A stretch of DNA of 64,000 nt, taken from assembly GCA_016871335.1 (NCBI GenBank), contig VFZF01000004.1, positions 62,001 to 126,000 of the forward strand. Reading direction: 5' to 3'. This stretch comes from Acidimicrobiia bacterium (GTDB taxonomy: Bacteria > Acidobacteriota > Vicinamibacteria > Vicinamibacterales > SCN-69-37). The notes under the pieces were generated by a model that had not been told where the DNA came from, did not search any database, and saw only the letters and a list, made by a program, of their open reading frames with translations. Shown here piece by piece: positions 44,718-54,810 of the stretch; position 1 is the stretch's first letter; each line of letters opens with the position of its first letter. The translations under genes and the position numbers were made by a program.

Positions 44718-46284
44718 ATTTCCGGAGCACCCTCCCGGCCAAGGCGCCGGTCGCGGCGCCATCCTCGACCGCAACGCGGCCGTTGACGAGCACCCAGCGC
44801 ATGCCGGTCGCGTGCTGGTGGGGGTTGGTGTACGTCGCCAGATCCTTGACCCCGGCCGGATCAAACACAATCACGTCGGCAAATGCGCCCTCGCGCAGCT
44901 CGCCGCGATCCGCGAAGCCGAACACGCGCGCGGGCAACGACGTCGCCGCACGCACGGCATCCTCCAGCGTGATCACACCGCGCTCGCGCACATACACCGA
45001 CAGCTTTCGCGCGAAGGCACCGTGACCGCGCGGATGCGGCCGGCTCGGCCCGGGCACCGACAAGTCGCCGTCCGACGAGGTCATCGTCCACGGCTGCTGC
45101 ATGAACGCGGCGATGTCCGCCTCGGACATGTTGAATGACACGATCGATGCGCCGCCGCCCATCAGGATGTCGATCGCCGCCTCCGCGGGCGTCACAGATC
45201 GAGCTTCGGCGATCTGCTGCAGGTGTTGACCGGCCAGACCTGGCGCATCGCGGCCGGAGGCGATCACAATGGACGCGGGTCCACCACGCCGCCTGATGTT
45301 CTCTGTCACCTCCTTCAGCAACTCGTCCTTCGAATACGGCTCAGCGAGGCGCGCCTTGAGCGCCTCGGGACCGGATGGCCCGGGCAACACAGCCGCTCCC
45401 AAGCTGGTGGATGACGCCTCGTAGGGGTATTGGTCGGCCCACACTTCGACGCCACGAGCCCGCGCGGCGTTGATGTCGGCAATGATCGTCTTTGACAATC
45501 CCCACGAGTCCGGTCCCAGCGCCTTGATGTGGGTGACCACACCGCGCACACCGGCTTCTTCCGCGACGCGAATCACTTCGCGCACCGAGGCAACGACGCC
45601 GATGTCGTAGTTGCCTTCGTCGCGAATGTGACTCGTATAGACGCCGCCGGCCACGCGTGCGAGCGCGATGACCTCTTCGAGCGCCGCGTTCCGGCCCGGC
45701 TCATAAAACAGTCCGCTCGACAATCCGACGGCGCCGTCCGCCACAGCCACACGCACCAGATCGGTCATCCGGGCGAGTTCGTCGGGTGTCGGCGCACGGC
45801 GCGCGCTCCCCATGACCGCTCCCCGCACGCTGCCGTGCCCGACGAGCAACGCGGCGTTGACGCCGACGCCGCCGCTCTCGAGCGTCTTGCGCTGCGCCCC
45901 GACATCCACCGGGCCGCCCCCGTCGGGGTTGAGCACCACCGTGGTGATGCCCTGCGCGAGCAAGCCCGTGCCGTCACGCAGCGACTCGCGCGCGAGCGAC
46001 CCGCTGGCATGCGAGTGCACGTCGATGAACCCCGGCGCCACGATCAGCCCCTGCGCGTCAATCGTCCTGGTCGCTGTGGCGCCTGCCAGCCGGCCGCGGG
46101 CGACAATGCGGTCGCCGCGAATGCCCAGGTCTTCGCGAAGCCACGGGTTGCCGCTGCCATCAAGGACGCGGCCATTGAGAATCAACAGGTCAAACGGCTG
46201 GGGCGCCAGCTGACGCGCTCGAGCGCTCAGTCCGACGATGACGGCCAGACACATGACACCGACAACCACCACGCGGATTCGCAT
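44716..46284 (-). CDS. Exported N-acyl-D-amino-acid deacylase-like amidohydrolase
   Basis: 522 residues: signal peptide (1-24), then the D-aminoacylase/amidohydrolase fold with the metal motif GFIDVHSHA (about 80), YTSHIRDEG, VVTHIKALG for further metal ligands, and the C-terminal FADVIVFDP of the small beta domain. It hydrolyses N-acyl-D-amino acids or related amides, possibly from peptidoglycan turnover. ATG 46284 begins the signal peptide. It is convergent with the photolyase through a shared hairpin. Confidence 0.9.
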   Translation of the reverse strand: MRIRVVVVGVMCLAVIVGLSARARQLAPQPFDLLILNGRVLDGSGNPWLREDLGIRGDRIVARGRLAGATATRTIDAQGLIVAPGFIDVHSHASGSLARESLRDGTGLLAQGITTVVLNPDGGGPVDVGAQRKTLESGGVGVNAALLVGHGSVRGAVMGSARRAPTPDELARMTDLVRVAVADGAVGLSSGLFYEPGRNAALEEVIALARVAGGVYTSHIRDEGNYDIGVVASVREVIRVAEEAGVRGVVTHIKALGPDSWGLSKTIIADINAARARGVEVWADQYPYEASSTSLGAAVLPGPSGPEALKARLAEPYSKDELLKEVTENIRRRGGPASIVIASGRDAPGLAGQHLQQIAEARSVTPAEAAIDILMGGGASIVSFNMSEADIAAFMQQPWTMTSSDGDLSVPGPSRPHPRGHGAFARKLSVYVRERGVITLEDAVRAATSLPARVFGFADRGELREGAFADVIVFDPAGVKDLATYTNPHQHATGMRWVLVNGRVAVEDGAATGALAGRVLRK

Positions 46285-46331
46285 GGGCGTAACTGTCGCG
46301 CTCCGATACAGCAGTGTCAAGGGCATGGTGC

Positions 46332-46465
46332 CCAGAGGCTTTGGCCCCGGGGACAGACACAAGCGCTGAAGCCCTCGGCTCCGACATGCGTTGCACCCCG
46401 CACCCCGCACCCGGAACCCAGCACAGCACCATGAACCATGAACCGATGCACCATGAACCCGGTGC
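46332..46465. repeat. Mixed repeat block between the amidohydrolase and ADOP permease genes
   Basis: In order: a degenerate GGGCTGAAGCCC copy (46332-46383), CACCCCG tandem units (46394-46412), then ATGAACC units (46431-46460). Read on the minus strand the block starts directly at the TGA stop of the permease gene. Nothing else is seen in this 181-bp gap. Confidence 0.8.
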
Positions 46466-48874
46466 TCAGTCCCCCCGGAGCGCTTCGATCGGATTGACGC
46501 GCATGGCGCGGCGGGCGGGCACCCAGCTGGCGGCTGCGGCGATCGCGAGCAGGAACACACTCACCAGGGCGTAGCTGAGTGGATCGGTCGACGACACGTT
46601 GTACAGGAGCGTTGTCGCCTTCTGGGTCGCCACAGCGGCGATCACGAGCCCCACGACAATACCGATGCCGGCCAGGATGAGGCCCTGCCGCATCACGAGC
46701 GCCTGCACACTCGCCTGACTGGCACCGAGTGCGATGCGCACGCCGATTTCGCGCGTGCGTTGTGACACCGAGTACGACAACACCCCGAACACGCCGACCG
46801 CGGCCAACACAAGCGCAATGCCGCCGATGATCGAAAACACCCAGCCGAAGATCGCGAATTGCCAGAAGCTGATTTGCCGCAGTTCGTCCATCGTCTGGAC
46901 CTGAAAGATCGGCATCGTCGCGCTGGACTCGCGCAGCACGGCACGGATCGACGGCGCCACGGACGCAGGATCCCCGGCCACGTTGATGGTGAAGCCGGTG
47001 TTCGGAGTCTCCTGCCAGGCATACGGCACGTAGACGGCAGGAAACGGCCGATCCTCCGGGTCGATGCCATCGTGTTTGATGTCAGGCACGACCCCGACGA
47101 CCGTGAACCACGGCGCGTCGCCGGCGCCCTGCGGCACGCGAAGCCGGCGGCCCAGCGGACTGGCGTTCGGGAAGTACCTGGAGGCGAGCGTCTCGTTGAT
47201 CAGCGCCACTGCGGTGCGCGACCAACCCTGGGCGGCGGTGAAGTCCTCGCCGCCGCGCACGGTGGTGCCGAGCGTGCGAAGAAAGCCCGGCGTGACGCCG
47301 ACGAATGTGACCTGCGGCTCACGTCCCGGCTCAAACGCCACGCCGTCAATCTGCAGGGCCCCGCCGCCACCACCGCCGGACAGGGGCACGAGATTCGACG
47401 CAAAGACATTCCGGACGCCGGGCACCTGCTCAATGCGTTCCACGAGCGTCTGCACCCGCCGGGCTTTTGCCCCCTCCGGCACAAACTCGTCGTCCGACAA
47501 CATGACCCGCATGGTCAGGAGCGGGGCCGGCTCGAAGCCGATCCCGTAGTCGTCGAGATTGATGAACGTGCGCACAAACAGGGCAGCGCCCACCAGCGAC
47601 ACGATTGCCAGACTCACCTGGGCGATCACCAGCGAGTTGCGCGCGATCGATCGCATGCCGCTGTTGCCGCGTGTGCCTTCCTTTAATTCATCATGCAGCG
47701 TGCCGCGGGTCGCCTGCCACGCCGGCACGAGCCCAAACACCACCGCCGTGCCGAGCGCCACCACGACCGTGTACAGGATCGACCGCCAGTCGATGCGCCA
47801 CGTCACGTAGAACGGCACCTGGTCGGGCGGCATCGACGCCGTCAGCATCTGGGTGCCCACGTAGGCCAGTGCCAATCCGAGCGGCACACTGAGCAGCCCG
47901 ATGACGGCGCTTTCCGTGAGCAGCTGGCGGACGATGCGGCCCCGCCCGGCGCCGAGGGCCGCGCGAACCGAGATCTCGCGGCGACGGACGGTGGCGCGCG
48001 CCAGCAGGAGGTTCGCGACGTTGGAACACGCGATGAACAGCACGAGCGTGGACGCGCCCATCATCAACCAGATGACCAGGGTGACGTCGGTCGGCAGGTG
48101 TTCGGTCCGCAGATCAACGGCCCTGCCGCGCCATCCGTCGTTGGTGGCGGGATGGTCGGATTCAAGCCGCGCGGTAATCGCGCGCACCTCTTCGTTGGCC
48201 AGCGCGGCGGAGGCGGCGTCTGCGAGCCGGGCGTACACCCGCAGGCCGCGGCTGTCACGCGGCTCCTGATGGGCGAGCGGCGTCAGCGGAATCCAGAGTT
48301 GCCGGTTGTCGGGGAACTTGAACCCCTTCGGCATCACGCCGACAATTTCGTGGGGCTGCCCGTTGATCAACACACGGCGTCCCAGCACGGACGGATCGCT
48401 CTGGTAGCGCAGGGTCCACACTTCCTCGCTGAGCAGCACCACCCCAGCGGCGCCCGGTCGATCATCCTGCGCATCAAACGACCGCCCCGCGATGGGCGAA
48501 ATCCCCAACAGCGGAAACAGCGTCCATGACACGGCGCCGGCCCGGTAGCGTTCCGGTTCGCCGGTGTCTGCCAGCGTGACGGACCGGCCGGACGATGCAC
48601 CGACGGCCCGGAATCGCGACTGCTGCTCGATGAGATCCCGCAGGTCCAGGTACGAGAACCCGAAGTTCAGGTCATCGGTTTTCAGTCGATCCATCCGGAG
48701 CGCCACGATGCGGTCCGGCTGGTGATAGGGAAACGGCTGGATCAACACGCCATCCACCACGGAGAAGATCGTGGCGTTTACGCCGATGCCTGTGCCCAGG
48801 CACAGGATCACGACTGCGGTAAACGCCTTGTGGCCGATGAGGCCCCGGAGGGCGTAACGCAGGTCCTGCAGCAT
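46466..48874 (-). CDS. ADOP-type duplicated ABC permease (MacB/FtsX-like)
   Basis: 802 residues. Two FtsX/MacB permease halves occur in one chain, each with a periplasmic MacB_PCD-like domain and terminal helices (FSVVDGVLIQPFPY near the N-terminus, ACSNVANLLLARATVRRREI in the middle, YSVSQRTREIGVRIALGAS at the end). This is the acidobacterial duplicated orphan permease family, usually without a neighbouring ATPase gene, as here. The role is unclear; it probably moves a lipophilic or macrolide-like compound or acts mechanically like FtsX. ATG 48874 (MLQDLRYALR) is the family's standard start. Divergent from the TonB receptor gene. Confidence 0.93.
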   Translation of the reverse strand: MLQDLRYALRGLIGHKAFTAVVILCLGTGIGVNATIFSVVDGVLIQPFPYHQPDRIVALRMDRLKTDDLNFGFSYLDLRDLIEQQSRFRAVGASSGRSVTLADTGEPERYRAGAVSWTLFPLLGISPIAGRSFDAQDDRPGAAGVVLLSEEVWTLRYQSDPSVLGRRVLINGQPHEIVGVMPKGFKFPDNRQLWIPLTPLAHQEPRDSRGLRVYARLADAASAALANEEVRAITARLESDHPATNDGWRGRAVDLRTEHLPTDVTLVIWLMMGASTLVLFIACSNVANLLLARATVRRREISVRAALGAGRGRIVRQLLTESAVIGLLSVPLGLALAYVGTQMLTASMPPDQVPFYVTWRIDWRSILYTVVVALGTAVVFGLVPAWQATRGTLHDELKEGTRGNSGMRSIARNSLVIAQVSLAIVSLVGAALFVRTFINLDDYGIGFEPAPLLTMRVMLSDDEFVPEGAKARRVQTLVERIEQVPGVRNVFASNLVPLSGGGGGGALQIDGVAFEPGREPQVTFVGVTPGFLRTLGTTVRGGEDFTAAQGWSRTAVALINETLASRYFPNASPLGRRLRVPQGAGDAPWFTVVGVVPDIKHDGIDPEDRPFPAVYVPYAWQETPNTGFTINVAGDPASVAPSIRAVLRESSATMPIFQVQTMDELRQISFWQFAIFGWVFSIIGGIALVLAAVGVFGVLSYSVSQRTREIGVRIALGASQASVQALVMRQGLILAGIGIVVGLVIAAVATQKATTLLYNVSSTDPLSYALVSVFLLAIAAAASWVPARRAMRVNPIEALRGD

Positions 48875-48967
48875 GCGGGTGGGATACGTCACGGGATGGC
48901 TGGGTGTTCCGGCCCCGGACGGGCACCACGCCGCGCTCTGGCTGAGTTCAGGGGGACCATGGAGTCG

Positions 48968-48997
48968 TTGACTTGTCCGGATGTGCTCACATAGAGT
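48968..48997 (+). promoter_or_regulatory. Possible sigma-70-type promoter for the TonB receptor gene
   Basis: TTGACT (48968-48973), 18-bp spacer, TAGAGT (48992-48997), about 85 bases before the ATG. Only the -35 matches well. The remainder of the 208-bp divergent region shows no other signal except GGAGGAGGAA near 49070, the ribosome-binding site. Confidence 0.3.
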
Positions 48998-49082
48998 TCG
49001 GTTCACCCGAATACTGGAGAAGAGATGCCACGTAGCCCGCGTGCCGTTTCCGGTATTCAGGGGACCTGGAGGAGGAACCCTG

Positions 49083-52000
49083 ATGAACGTCCGTTGTCTC
49101 CGTGTGTTTGTTTGTGCCCTGCTCGTGCTGGGCGTCAGTGCTTCGGCCCTGGCGCAAAGTACGTCGGCCTCGTCCCTGTCGGGCGTGGTCGTCGATAGCG
49201 ACGGCGGTGCCATTCCCGGCGCCACCGTGGTCATCAAGAACAACGCCACCAACGTGACGGTTGAAGCCGTCAGCAACTCCACCGGCCAGTTCTCGGTTCC
49301 CGGCCTGGCCGCCGGCACCTACACCGTCACGGTCTCGCTGACCGGATTCAAGACGTTTGTCGCCAACGAGGTGCGTCTGCTGGCCGGACGTCCCAGTGAA
49401 GTCACAGCCCGGCTCGAAATCGGCGCGCTGACCGAGACCGTTGAGGTCAAAGCCGGCGCCGAACTCGTCCAGACGCAGTCCCCCGCCGTGACCACCACGC
49501 TCTCAGTGGAACAGCTGAGCGAACTGCCGATCGTCTCGCGCAACGCGCTGTATTCGGTCACGATGCTGCCCGGCGTCTCCACGACCGGTGGCCCACGCGC
49601 CGCGCTCATCAACGGTCTGCCGAACAACACGATCAACATCACGATTGACGGCGTCGGCACGGGCAACATGCTGCAGTCGGGGGACGGCTTCTTCTCGATG
49701 GTCACCCCCCGCATGGACGCGGTTGAGGAAATCACGGTCACCGGCGCGGTGCCCGGCGTCGGCGCGGGCGCCGGCTCGGTGCAGATCGCGTTTGTCACGC
49801 GGTCGGGCTCGAACCAGTTCGACTCGAGCATCTATCATTACTTCCGTCACCCGAAACTCAACACGAACTACTTCTTCAACTCGATCAACGCTCTGCCCCG
49901 CAACCGCGTCATCGTGCACCAGTACGGCGGCCGTGTGGGTGGTCCGATTGTGCTGCCGGGATTTGACGGCCGCGGCAAGGCCTTCTTCTTCCTGAACTTC
50001 GAGCATCAGTACCAGCCGTCGTCGGCCACGCGCACGCGCACCATCCTTGGTGAAGCGGCGCGCAACGGCATCCTGCGCTACGAAGGCGCCGCGGGATCGA
50101 TTCAGAGCATCAACGTGCTGGCGGTGGCGGCGGCCAACGGCCAGTTGTCGACGGCGGATCCGCAGATCGTGGATCTGATCCGTCGCGTGCATGAGGCGAC
50201 GCTGACGTCGGGGGTCATCAACACGACAGCCTCGCTCATCACACAGAACTACGTGTATCAGGCGGAGGGGGTGGGCAACCAGTACGCGCCCACGGGCCGG
50301 CTCGACTACAACATCACCGACCGTCATCGCCTGACCGGGACCTATTACTGGCAGCGATTCAAGAGCAACCCCGACTTGCTCAACAGCCGCGAGGCGCGGT
50401 ACCCCGGGTTTGCCAACGCAGGGCAGCAGAACTCCTACCGCACGACGGGGTCCGTCGGCCTGCGGTCGACGCTGTCGCAGAACATGGTCAACGAGTTCAA
50501 GGGCGGCTGGCAGTGGTCCCCGAACGACTTCTTCAGCAACGTGACCTCAGCCGACTTTGATGACATGGGGGGGTACGCAGTCGCGGTGCCGCTCTTCACC
50601 GGTTACTACAACACGACGGCTCCGGCGCCGCGCAACACAACCACCTGGAGCCTCACGAACGACCTGAGCTGGCTGCGCGGGGCGCACAGCTTCACGTTCG
50701 GTGGTTCGTTCTCGGGCGTGCACAACCGGACCAACACATACAACGTCGTGCCGACGATCAACATCGGATTCGACACGACGAACGATCCGGCCGCGGCCAT
50801 GTTCAACACCACCAACTTCCCAGGCGCCTCGACCACCACGCTGGGCAACGCGCGGTCGCTCTACGCGCTGATGACGGGACGTGTGTCGTCGATTCCCGGC
50901 ACGGCACGCCTGAGTGCGCAGACCGGCAAATACGTCTACAACGGTGAACTCGAGCAGAAGGCGCGCCAGTTCTCGTTCGCGCTCTACGCGTCCGACTCAT
51001 GGCGTGTCACGCCGACCCTGACGGTCAACGCGGGCGTCCGATGGGACGTGCAGCTCCCGTTTGTGCCCGTGACGGAAACGTTCTCGACGATCAAGCTCGA
51101 GGACCTGTGCGGCATCTCGGGCATCGGCTCCGGGCCGGATGGCCGGGCCTGCAACCTGTTCCAGCCTGGCCTGGTGGCGGGCAAGGCGCAGCCGCAGTAC
51201 TATCCGTTCACACCGGGCACCAAGGCCTACAACATCAACTACGCGAACATCGGCTACAACCTCGGCTTCGCGTGGCGGCCGAACGTCCAGGACGGCATCG
51301 TGCGCACGATCCTCGGCAATCCCGATACCGCGACCATTCGCGCGGGGTACTCGATGACGTACAACCAGGAGCGGTTCGACCGCTTCACAGTCAACGCCGG
51401 CTCGAACCCCGGTGGCGAAACGGGCGCGACCCGCAGCAACACCGCGTTCTGCCTGGTGTGCGCGGGTGAAAGCTGGCCGATTCTGTTCCGCGAAAAGAAT
51501 CGTCTCGGCGCGCCGGCCTTCCCGGAGGCGCCGGTCTACCCGATCGCGGCCACCACGGCGAACAGCCTGAACATGTTCCAGGCCGACCTCAAGCAGCCGC
51601 GCGTCCATTCGTGGTCGGCCGGCGTGCAGCGGTCCATCGGCAACGACATGGCGGTGGAAGTGCGCTACGTCGGCAACAAAAACATGTATGCGTGGGCCGA
51701 GGAAAACTGGAACGAGCGCGTGATCTTCGAAAACGGCTTCTTCGACGAGTTCAAGCTCGCGCAGGCCAATCTGATCGCCAACCGGGCGGCGGGACGCGGC
51801 AACACGTTTGCCTACACTGGTGCGCCCGGCACGTCGCCCCTGCCGATCCATCAGGCGTTCCTCAGCGGCCGTTCCGGCGCCGCAGTCACCAACCCGGCGA
51901 TGTACACCGCCACGCAGTACACCAACCTCGCGTTCATCGATCGGTTCGATCCGCTCGATCCGCTTGTCCTGAGTGCGGCGTCTGCGCTCGACACCACGGC

Positions 52001-52910
52001 TTTCCGCGTCAACGGCATCGCGGCCGGGTACCCGGTCAACTTCTGGGTGATGAACCCGTCGACCAGCGGCTCCTGGATCGTCCAGGATCGTGAAGGCACG
52101 CGCTACAACAGCCTGCAGGTCGACCTCCGTCGCCGTCTCTCGCGCGGACTCCTCGTCTCGGCCAACTACACCTACGGCATCCGCAAGTCACTGGTCAACA
52201 ACTCCATCCGGTTCGACCGGATGGAAGTGGACAGCACGGGCGCACCGCACGAATGGAAGGCCAATTGGGTGTACGAAATTCCGGTCGGCCGCGGCCGCCG
52301 GTTCGGCACCGACATGAACCCGATCCTCAACGGCATCCTCGGCAACTGGGAGTTCTCCGGCAACGGACGCTTCCAGATCAACCGGTACCGCATCACCAAC
52401 GCGACGCTGGTGGGGATGACGGCAAAGGAACTCCAGAACGAGTTCAAGATCCGCACCTACAAGTCCGCGACGGGGACCACGACGGTCTACTCGATGGCGC
52501 AGGACATCATCGACAACACGCGCCGGGCCTACAACCCGGATCCGACGAGCACCACCGGCTACAGCACGTTCGGCGTGCCGTCCGGCCGCTACATCCGTCC
52601 CGGTGGCACCGAGGCCGGCTGCATTCGCATCTACCGGCAGGACTGCGGCGCGAAGGACATCGCCATCAACGGACCGGCGTTCACCCGTGTGGACCTCCGC
52701 ATCAAGAAGTCGTTCCCCTTCCTGAGCCGGGGCAACGTCGAACTGATGCTGGAAGTCTTCAACGCGTTCAACAACATCAACTTCAACCACTCGATGAGCC
52801 CCGGATCCGGCGAGACCATCTTCCAGGTGGGGTCGGCCTACACGGACATCAACACCACGTTTGATCCCGGCGGCCGCATCGGCCAGATTCACTGGCGCAT
52901 CAACTGGTAA
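49083..52910 (+). CDS. Oar-like TonB-dependent receptor with carboxypeptidase-regulatory-like N-terminal domain
   Basis: 1275 residues, outer membrane. Signal peptide (1-24). Residues about 30-110 form the beta-sandwich carboxypeptidase-regulatory-like domain (SLSGVVVDSDGGAIPGATVV, LAAGTYTVTVSLTGF). A plug domain follows (LINGLPNNTINITIDGVGTG), then a long barrel ending in HWRINW with a C-terminal aromatic residue. Oar-like receptors are greatly expanded in Acidobacteria and are thought to take up large or carbohydrate substrates. GGAGGAGGAA supports ATG 49083. A strong intrinsic terminator follows the stop. The three VWFA genes lie downstream. Confidence 0.93.
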   Translation: MNVRCLRVFVCALLVLGVSASALAQSTSASSLSGVVVDSDGGAIPGATVVIKNNATNVTVEAVSNSTGQFSVPGLAAGTYTVTVSLTGFKTFVANEVRLLAGRPSEVTARLEIGALTETVEVKAGAELVQTQSPAVTTTLSVEQLSELPIVSRNALYSVTMLPGVSTTGGPRAALINGLPNNTINITIDGVGTGNMLQSGDGFFSMVTPRMDAVEEITVTGAVPGVGAGAGSVQIAFVTRSGSNQFDSSIYHYFRHPKLNTNYFFNSINALPRNRVIVHQYGGRVGGPIVLPGFDGRGKAFFFLNFEHQYQPSSATRTRTILGEAARNGILRYEGAAGSIQSINVLAVAAANGQLSTADPQIVDLIRRVHEATLTSGVINTTASLITQNYVYQAEGVGNQYAPTGRLDYNITDRHRLTGTYYWQRFKSNPDLLNSREARYPGFANAGQQNSYRTTGSVGLRSTLSQNMVNEFKGGWQWSPNDFFSNVTSADFDDMGGYAVAVPLFTGYYNTTAPAPRNTTTWSLTNDLSWLRGAHSFTFGGSFSGVHNRTNTYNVVPTINIGFDTTNDPAAAMFNTTNFPGASTTTLGNARSLYALMTGRVSSIPGTARLSAQTGKYVYNGELEQKARQFSFALYASDSWRVTPTLTVNAGVRWDVQLPFVPVTETFSTIKLEDLCGISGIGSGPDGRACNLFQPGLVAGKAQPQYYPFTPGTKAYNINYANIGYNLGFAWRPNVQDGIVRTILGNPDTATIRAGYSMTYNQERFDRFTVNAGSNPGGETGATRSNTAFCLVCAGESWPILFREKNRLGAPAFPEAPVYPIAATTANSLNMFQADLKQPRVHSWSAGVQRSIGNDMAVEVRYVGNKNMYAWAEENWNERVIFENGFFDEFKLAQANLIANRAAGRGNTFAYTGAPGTSPLPIHQAFLSGRSGAAVTNPAMYTATQYTNLAFIDRFDPLDPLVLSAASALDTTAFRVNGIAAGYPVNFWVMNPSTSGSWIVQDREGTRYNSLQVDLRRRLSRGLLVSANYTYGIRKSLVNNSIRFDRMEVDSTGAPHEWKANWVYEIPVGRGRRFGTDMNPILNGILGNWEFSGNGRFQINRYRITNATLVGMTAKELQNEFKIRTYKSATGTTTVYSMAQDIIDNTRRAYNPDPTSTTGYSTFGVPSGRYIRPGGTEAGCIRIYRQDCGAKDIAINGPAFTRVDLRIKKSFPFLSRGNVELMLEVFNAFNNINFNHSMSPGSGETIFQVGSAYTDINTTFDPGGRIGQIHWRINW

Positions 52911-52946
52911 GTTCCCTTCGGGGAACCTGACCGGTTTGACACACAC

Positions 52947-52985
52947 CCCCGGGCTGGAGCTCACGCTCCGGTCCGGGGTTTTTTC
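52947..52985 (+). terminator. Intrinsic terminator after the TonB receptor gene
   Basis: Stem CCCCGGGCTGGAGC with GCTCCGGTCCGGGG (14 pairs, two of them G-U), loop TCAC, followed by TTTTTT. The VWFA genes therefore probably have their own promoter in the 25 bases or so after it, or rely on read-through. Confidence 0.9.
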
Positions 52986-53009
52986 TTGGGTCCAAGGTAT
53001 TCTTGACGC

Positions 53010-54800
53010 ATGTTCCCGAAGACTGTTCTCCGCCGGACGACGATGGCCGGCGCCGGGGTCTGCCTGCTGACCGCCGCCGTCGCGGCCCAACAGCAATTTG
53101 TGCTCTCCTCGCAGGACCGCGCGCGTCTGGTCGCTGTCGACTTCACCGCGCTGGGCCCTGACGGCCTTCCGGTCACCGACCTCCGCCCGGAGGACGTGAC
53201 ACTGCGCATCGACGGTCGCACCCGCACCATTCGCGCACTCGACTACGTCCCTGTTTCCGCCGGCACAGCCGTGCGCGTGCCGCCGCCGTACGGCAGCAAC
53301 GTGATCTCGGGCGATGCCCGCACGATCCTGATGGTGATCGACGATGAGACGCTGCGTCCGGGTGGCGAAGGCAACCTGAAGGACGACATCAGAACGTTCC
53401 TCTCCCAACTCGGTCCGGCCGATCGCGTCGCGCTCGTAACCGTGCCGTATGGCGGCATGAAGTCCGACTTCACGGGCGACCACGCGCGCCTGCTCAAGGC
53501 GCTCGACCCCATCGTTGGCCGTGCGCCGCAGAGCGGACCTGGCACCAACGCCGGCTGCAACACGCGGAGCACGCTGGTGGCATTGGCCGGCACCCTCGAC
53601 AGCATTGCGAGCGCCGAAGCACCGCTCACGGTCATCCTGTTTGCCGGCAGCCTTGTGGCGCCCAAAGGTGTCGAAAGCCTGAGCCGATCGGCCATTGACG
53701 GCGTGGATTACTTCAACACCATGGGCACGTGTGAAGTGCTGGTCGAGCACTACAACAACGTGAATGCGGCAGTGGCACGATCGCGGGCGCAGCTGTACGT
53801 CGTGATGCCCGAGCTGAGTGCGGACAATTCGGGCCGCGCGGGTCTCGAACACCTGACGGGCCAGACGGGCGCGCCACTCTGGAACCTCCGGTCCGGCTCT
53901 GAAACCGCGCTCGGGCGCATCATCGTGCAGTCGGCCGGGTATTACCTGGCCCGCATCGAGCCGGAGCCCAACGAAGCGCCGGATACCGTGCGCGGCTACA
54001 GCGTGTCGTCGAACAGGCCCGGCGTGACCATTCGCCATCGGCCCCAGTTGCAGGTGCGACGGCCCGCGAGTGCGACCGGCGCGGCCGCCACGAAGATCTC
54101 GACGCCGTTGGACATGATGCGCGAGGCACGCCTGTTCACCGACCTGCCGCTGCGCGTGAGTGGCGCCACCTCGCGCAACGCGGATGGCAGCCTCAAGGTG
54201 CTGGCCATGTTCGATGCGCCGGGCACAGCGACCATCGCGACGGCCATGCTCGGTCTGTTTGACGGCACCGGCCGGATGGTGGCGAGTTCCATGGCGACAT
54301 CCGCGGAGCTGGCGACCAACCCGAAAGTCGCGGCGCTGCCCGCCCCCCCAGGTGACTATCGCTTGCGAGTCGCCGCGATCGACACCCAAGGCCGCGCAGG
54401 CGCCGCTGACGTGGAAGTCAATGTGGCCCTGACGCCGGCCGGCCCGCTCCGCCTGAGCAGCCTCCTGGTCGGCCAGAACCGGCCTGAAGGTTTCCAGCCA
54501 CGCATGGAGTTCACGAACGAAGTCACGGCGCTGGCGATGCTCGAAATCTACGGCGGCCAGCCCGGCACACCCGTTGGTGTCGCCTTCGAAATCGCGTCGT
54601 CGCTCAACGGCCAGGCGATCGCGACGATGCCGGGGGCGTTTGTGGCCACGAATGAACCCGACAAGTTCCTGGTGACGGCGGTAATTCCGGTGGGCGCGCT
54701 GCAGCCGGGGGACTACGCGATCCGCGCGATTGTGGCCGCCCAGGGCCAGTCCGGCGGGCGGGTGGTGCGAACCATCAGAAAACTGCCTCCGGCCCGCTGA
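53010..54800 (+). CDS. Exported VWFA-related protein, tandem paralogue 1
   Basis: 596 residues: signal peptide (1-25), an N-terminal strand region shared by all three paralogues (QQFVLSSQDRARLVAVDFTA), and a VWFA-related domain of the acidobacterial type (LMVIDDETLRPG in place of a full DxSxS MIDAS, then LGPADRVALVTVPYGG). The C-terminal half is of unknown fold, ending VVRTIRKL. The incomplete MIDAS suggests protein binding without metal. The next paralogue starts 10 bp downstream. Likely a secreted or periplasmic binding protein, function unknown. Confidence 0.85.
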   Translation: MFPKTVLRRTTMAGAGVCLLTAAVAAQQQFVLSSQDRARLVAVDFTALGPDGLPVTDLRPEDVTLRIDGRTRTIRALDYVPVSAGTAVRVPPPYGSNVISGDARTILMVIDDETLRPGGEGNLKDDIRTFLSQLGPADRVALVTVPYGGMKSDFTGDHARLLKALDPIVGRAPQSGPGTNAGCNTRSTLVALAGTLDSIASAEAPLTVILFAGSLVAPKGVESLSRSAIDGVDYFNTMGTCEVLVEHYNNVNAAVARSRAQLYVVMPELSADNSGRAGLEHLTGQTGAPLWNLRSGSETALGRIIVQSAGYYLARIEPEPNEAPDTVRGYSVSSNRPGVTIRHRPQLQVRRPASATGAAATKISTPLDMMREARLFTDLPLRVSGATSRNADGSLKVLAMFDAPGTATIATAMLGLFDGTGRMVASSMATSAELATNPKVAALPAPPGDYRLRVAAIDTQGRAGAADVEVNVALTPAGPLRLSSLLVGQNRPEGFQPRMEFTNEVTALAMLEIYGGQPGTPVGVAFEIASSLNGQAIATMPGAFVATNEPDKFLVTAVIPVGALQPGDYAIRAIVAAQGQSGGRVVRTIRKLPPAR

Positions 54801-54810
54801 GGACGTAAGC